Below are positions 32,626 through 35,315 of a DNA stretch of 35,315 bases, piece by piece. Positions within the stretch are counted from its first letter, which is position 1. Every line of letters starts with the position of its first letter. The notes under the pieces are model-generated. The model worked only from the letters and a program-made list of their open reading frames with translations. It made no database searches and was not told the DNA's origin. The translations under genes were made by a program, and so were the position numbers. The DNA comes from Glomus cerebriforme (Eukaryota; Glomeromycota; Glomeromycetes; Glomerales; Glomeraceae). The DNA lies in the NCBI GenBank assembly GCA_003550305.1, contig QKYT01000640.1, forward strand, positions 14,282-49,596, written 5' to 3'.

Positions 32626-34029
32626 ATGTCAAAGTTAAACAAAGACGTTCTTTATTTGATATTAGAAGAATTTCAAGATGATAAAAAGAACCTTTGCTCA
32701 TTTCTTTCAGTTAATAAAACTTGGTGTGAAATAATTATTCCTATTTTATGGAAAAACCCTTGGAAATATTTGAAGGATGAGGAGAAATTTTTAAACGTAA
32801 TCATTTCACATCTATCAATGAAATCAAAAGACAAATTAAAGAGTAAAGGTGTTAATTTTATAAAAAATTCATATCAAAAACCTTCGTTTAATTATATTAG
32901 TTTTTGTAGACATTTAAATTTAAATAATTTAAATGAAATAATTAATAATATTATTATTAAAAGATCTGAAATTTTAATTATTCAAAAAGTAATTATCAAA
33001 CTTTTTATTAATAGTAATACAAAGTTTACACACCTTTATTTACCTCAACAATTTGATTATCAAATACATCTTATTCCTGAAGCTAAACGCTGCTTTTCAG
33101 AACTTGAATTTCTTAGTTGTAATACTAGAATAAAGGATGATGTTTTAGATGGATTAAAAACTTTGTGTGAATCAATTAAAGAGTTGGAATTTTTTATTGA
33201 AGAGGAGAATAACAATTATGGAATTGTCAAATTAGTTGAAATCCCAAGAAGATTATTGAAGATTCGTCTTTTAACCAACAAGGTTTTTAATGATAAATCA
33301 TTTTGTAAAATTCTTGAGAATTCTTTGATTAGACACGCGTTTACCACTCAACATTTCAAGATAATTGCAGAACCTATCACAGAACTTCTTTTATCTTTTA
33401 AGAATTTAAGAGTTTTAGAACTGGGTGGTGATTCCTATATAAAATGGGATTGTTTAAAGAATTTGTCTCTACCATTTATACAAATTTTAAGAGCCAGACG
33501 TGTTCCAATTCAAGTTTTAACAAGTTTAATCAAAAACACGAGTGGAACTCTTATTGAAATAAAAATTAATTATATAAGTCATGATGTGGCTGGTAATAAA
33601 AGGATTATTCAGACTATTTACCAAAAATGTCCAAATCTTAGATTTCTTTTATTATTAATTAGAAATAATAATATTGCGGAACTAAAAAATTTATTAATTA
33701 ATTGTCAACATTTGGAAGGTTTATGTATTCTTGCTGATAATTCACAAATATATAGTTTTAATGAAAGTTTATTATTTAATTGGAATTCTTTATTTAATAT
33801 TTTAGTCAGATCTTCACCAACTAGTTTGTTTAAGTTCAAATTTTGTTTTCAGGATGTTCCTAAAATGAAATATTTAAATTTATTTTTTTATAAGTGGAAA
33901 AGTAAACATCCTATGTTATTGCAGACTAATTTGGATAAACATTTTGATTTAATAAAAAGATATGAGGAAAAAGGAATAATTAAAAAACATGACTGTGTAA
34001 ATACTTTTGAAGATTTTGAATGGAATTGA
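32626..34029 (+). CDS. F-box protein with LRR-like C-terminal region (paralogue 2)
   Basis: A single-exon frame of 467 aa from the ATG at 32626. The frame is open upstream to a TTG at 32557, but 32626 is the first ATG and starts exactly where the paralogue starts (MSKLNKDVLYLILEEFQDD versus MSRLNKDILFLLFEELQDD). F-box in residues 1-45, ending SVNKTWCEIIIPILWKNPW. The rest is Leu-rich with LRR-like strands (LRVLELGG, LRFLLLLI). Conserved landmarks shared with the 7004-8473 protein include SCNT or KCNT, a Y/HGIVKL motif and a C-terminal G(I/L)IK before the end, so they are paralogues over the full length. Expected to act as a substrate adaptor in an SCF ubiquitin ligase; substrate unknown. AATAAA at 34143-34148 is a likely polyadenylation signal. 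Confidence 0.88.
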   Translation: MSKLNKDVLYLILEEFQDDKKNLCSFLSVNKTWCEIIIPILWKNPWKYLKDEEKFLNVIISHLSMKSKDKLKSKGVNFIKNSYQKPSFNYISFCRHLNLNNLNEIINNIIIKRSEILIIQKVIIKLFINSNTKFTHLYLPQQFDYQIHLIPEAKRCFSELEFLSCNTRIKDDVLDGLKTLCESIKELEFFIEEENNNYGIVKLVEIPRRLLKIRLLTNKVFNDKSFCKILENSLIRHAFTTQHFKIIAEPITELLLSFKNLRVLELGGDSYIKWDCLKNLSLPFIQILRARRVPIQVLTSLIKNTSGTLIEIKINYISHDVAGNKRIIQTIYQKCPNLRFLLLLIRNNNIAELKNLLINCQHLEGLCILADNSQIYSFNESLLFNWNSLFNILVRSSPTSLFKFKFCFQDVPKMKYLNLFFYKWKSKHPMLLQTNLDKHFDLIKRYEEKGIIKKHDCVNTFEDFEWN

Positions 34030-34066
34030 TATATAGAGTTTTTATATTTTGGATGGACGGTTTATT

Positions 34067-34085
34067 TTTAGGGTTTAGGGTTTAG
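34067..34085 (+). repeat. short interstitial telomere-like tract (TTTAGGG)
   Basis: TTTAGGGTTTAGGGTTTAG: two full TTTAGGG units and a partial one, about 40 bp past the F-box stop codon. Too short to be a telomere. It may be a scar of end-joining repair or a telo-box-like protein site. Confidence 0.6.
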
Positions 34086-34149
34086 ATAAATATGAAAAAC
34101 ATTGTCATAATTATATTATTTTATATGTTGATTTTATGATTCAATAAAT

Positions 34150-35315
34150 ATCCTTTAATTTTTAATTAGAAGCAATTGTTTAATATTTCTGATGTAATTC
34201 AATTCGTACAAATTTACTTTTCTCTTTTATTAAAGTAACAATGTTTCATGTGAAAGAAGAATTTAAAGGAAATTTATAAGTATTCTCAGGCATATTTGGA
34301 AGAATAAAATACATGTAATTTTTAAACAATTGATGAAGCGTCTAATTCATATTAGATATTTAATACTTTTATTTCTTGATAAATTTTTAGTTATAGTTAT
34401 TCCAACCACCATTTAGATACTGAAAGTCAATGAATCTGATTCTGATTCAAATGTTTATATCAATATTTTGTATCTGATCAAGAAATCTATCAGATTTCTT
34501 TTTTTTTTCATTATTTTTTATACTTTATTTAGACAAACATATTCCTTTTATTCCATTTATTTTTTATTTTTTTTTTTGGTTTTTACTTGAGCAAACTTTT
34601 TAACTTTTACTTCTTTTTATTATATTTAATTCAAATAAGAAGGATATATCTTATTACATATAACAGATAGTAATACTTTGGGTATAAGGCCACAAAAAAA
34701 TGGAAATCAAGATGGTGGGCTTTGTCTCTGACAATATTTTAGTGGAAATTCAGTTTATTCCTTTAGGAAATAGAAAACACATGATGATAGCTTTTATAGC
34801 AAATATCATTGAACTAGCAATAAATAGCGCATTTTCCACTGAATGTTATCATGAAATAGATGGAACAGTAAAGACTTTGTATCCTTCTATTTTAAAATGC
34901 ACAAATCTGAATTAAAATGATATTCTTGCAAGTGGAGAAGGCGAATAGATTATTTAATAATAAGATATTAACATATTATTGTTAACAGCATCACTCTTTT
35001 AACTATTTTAAATATAACAGAATTTTTGGTGGTTGGTTTTCACTATAGACTAGATTATATGGCTCTACCTATCTAATAAATATACAATCATAAATATAAC
35101 TTTACATAATATATCTATATAATTAAAAAAAAAGTTGAAAATCCGTTACGTTTAGATTAGCCTGTATAAATAATCTTTGAATTGTGCGGCATGTGTTGTG
35201 GCGCCCATGATTTATAATTAAAAATTGACGATTGGCTGATGTTATTCCTACTTATCTTTATTTGATTAGTTTAAAAGCTACGTCTAATTTTCTTTTTCTT
35301 ATACAGTGCATCTGC
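34150..35315. other. no firm gene; one weak 71-codon ORF
   Basis: An ATG-started forward frame at 34700-34915 (MEIKMVGFVSDNILVEIQFI...) has a mixed composition (Cys, His, Gly) but no recognised domain and no supporting neighbour; it may be a fragment. A reversed CCAAT box (ATTGGCTGA near 35232) and a pyrimidine-rich end suggest that a gene may begin beyond the window. Confidence 0.35.

Noticed and set aside
1..35315. CRISPR arrays, bacterial operons, rRNA genes
   Set aside because: None are expected or seen. The tandem repeats present have no regular spacers and the genes carry spliceosomal introns.

Overview
The window looks like nuclear DNA of an arbuscular mycorrhizal fungus (Glomeromycotina, Rhizophagus-like). 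It is extremely A+T-rich, has long gene-poor stretches, and its genes are cut by short GT-AG introns (68-88 nt). The gene families also fit: F-box/LRR-like proteins of about 470-490 aa, a tyrosine-kinase-like protein kinase with an N-terminal CxxC...CxxC ribbon, a very large six-helix channel protein, and a Tc1/mariner relic. The organism call is inference from gene style and composition; no database was searched.

Layout. 1-7.0 kb has no convincing gene. It holds a 21-bp tandem repeat (231-293), two old diverged copies of one sequence (about 1.36-2.35 kb and 4.32-5.40 kb), a purine-rich segment (3.8-4.14 kb) and an 85-bp inverted-repeat-bounded block (6642-6726). 7.0-8.5 kb is an intact minus-strand F-box gene with three TGACGTAA sites just upstream. 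8.6-12.4 kb is empty of recognisable genes. 12.4-16.8 kb is a graveyard of decayed coding segments on both strands, plus one small GC-richer ORF (16548-16811). 18212-19487 is a complete but broken Tc1/mariner element with TA flanks and both terminal inverted repeats. 19642-21299 is a three-exon protein kinase gene. A 50-bp GC-rich hairpin sits at 21796-21845. 22832-28144 is an 11-exon gene for a protein of about 1,500 aa with a propeller-like cytosolic region followed by a TRP-type channel module; its splice phases do not close between exons 9 and 10. 28.2-32.6 kb is repeat-bearing intergenic DNA. 32626-34029 is a second F-box gene, an end-to-end paralogue of the first. 34.0-35.3 kb carries a telomere-like TTTAGGG tract and no firm gene.

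The intact genes do not form a pathway. They are members of families expanded in these fungi: F-box adaptors for SCF ubiquitin ligases, TKL-like kinases and ion channels. The most notable results are the channel gene and its apparent frameshift, decayed ORFs whose in-frame stops are mostly TGA (suggesting CGA to TGA transitions), a hidden minus-strand reading frame without ATG, the GC-rich foldback, and the clustered TGACGTAA sites. Exon coordinates were derived by hand from splice consensus and reading phase.
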